From Gemmatimonadales bacterium (GTDB taxonomy: Bacteria > Gemmatimonadota > Gemmatimonadetes > Palauibacterales > Palauibacteraceae): DNA of 6,137 bases. Of this stretch, positions 6,120-6,137 are shown piece after piece. The notes below the pieces were generated by a model. That model searched no databases. It saw only the letters and a list, made by a program, of their open reading frames with translations, and had not been told where the DNA came from. Location of the stretch: contig JAUWDL010000097.1 in NCBI GenBank assembly GCA_030608825.1, positions 1-6,137 of the forward strand. The letters are read 5' to 3'. A program made the translations under genes and the position numbers. Numbering within the stretch: the stretch's first letter is position 1; each line of letters begins with the position of its first letter.

Positions 6120-6137
6120 GCCCGTTTCAAGTCGTTC
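6081..6137. repeat. Short direct repeat flanking the GGDEF start codon
   Basis: The 10-base word CAAGTCGTTC occurs at 6081-6090 and again at 6128-6137, at the window edge; with one mismatch the match extends to 12 bases. One copy lies inside the GGDEF gene over codons 11-13, next to alternative start M10. The other lies just upstream of the chosen start. It may be chance or a small duplication around the translation start; the second copy may continue beyond the window. Confidence 0.4.

Overview
This 6.1-kb window is high-GC bacterial DNA coding on both strands. It holds three recognisable genes in a convergent layout, plus the last few codons of a fourth. The protein types point to a free-living, GC-rich Gram-negative bacterium: an RND inner-membrane pump, a probable secreted lipoprotein with a beta-propeller, and a membrane-bound diguanylate cyclase. 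A Gemmatimonadota-like or similar environmental lineage is a guess from protein style only. No tRNA, rRNA, CRISPR array, insertion sequence or phage gene is visible.

Left part (1-3509, + strand): the tail of an upstream gene overlaps the start of an RND efflux permease by four bases (ATGA). The permease reading frame would be 1160 residues long, but a single in-frame amber codon (TAG, 2835-2837) splits it. The break falls just before transmembrane helix 8. Everything after the stop stays in the same frame and still encodes helices 8-12. The gene is therefore a recent nonsense mutant, a sequencing error, or a read-through or split pump. This is the most notable feature of the window.

Middle (3510-3599): a 90-bp gap between convergent genes carries two short GC-rich hairpins next to each other, probably a bidirectional transcription end.

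Right part (3600-6119, - strand): a four-helix membrane GGDEF protein is transcribed first. It has an intact active site and an intact inhibitory site. Next comes a 99-bp spacer with a strong imperfect hairpin and a run of seven G. Last is a 459-residue, probably lipid-anchored, BNR/Asp-box beta-propeller protein with a CDCC motif. The two may be co-transcribed, but the hairpin argues for at least partial separation.

The pump operon and the c-di-GMP/propeller pair show no direct functional link beyond adjacency. I see no clear undescribed multi-gene system. The amber-split pump, its extra membrane hairpin and the cysteine-motif propeller lipoprotein are the points worth following.
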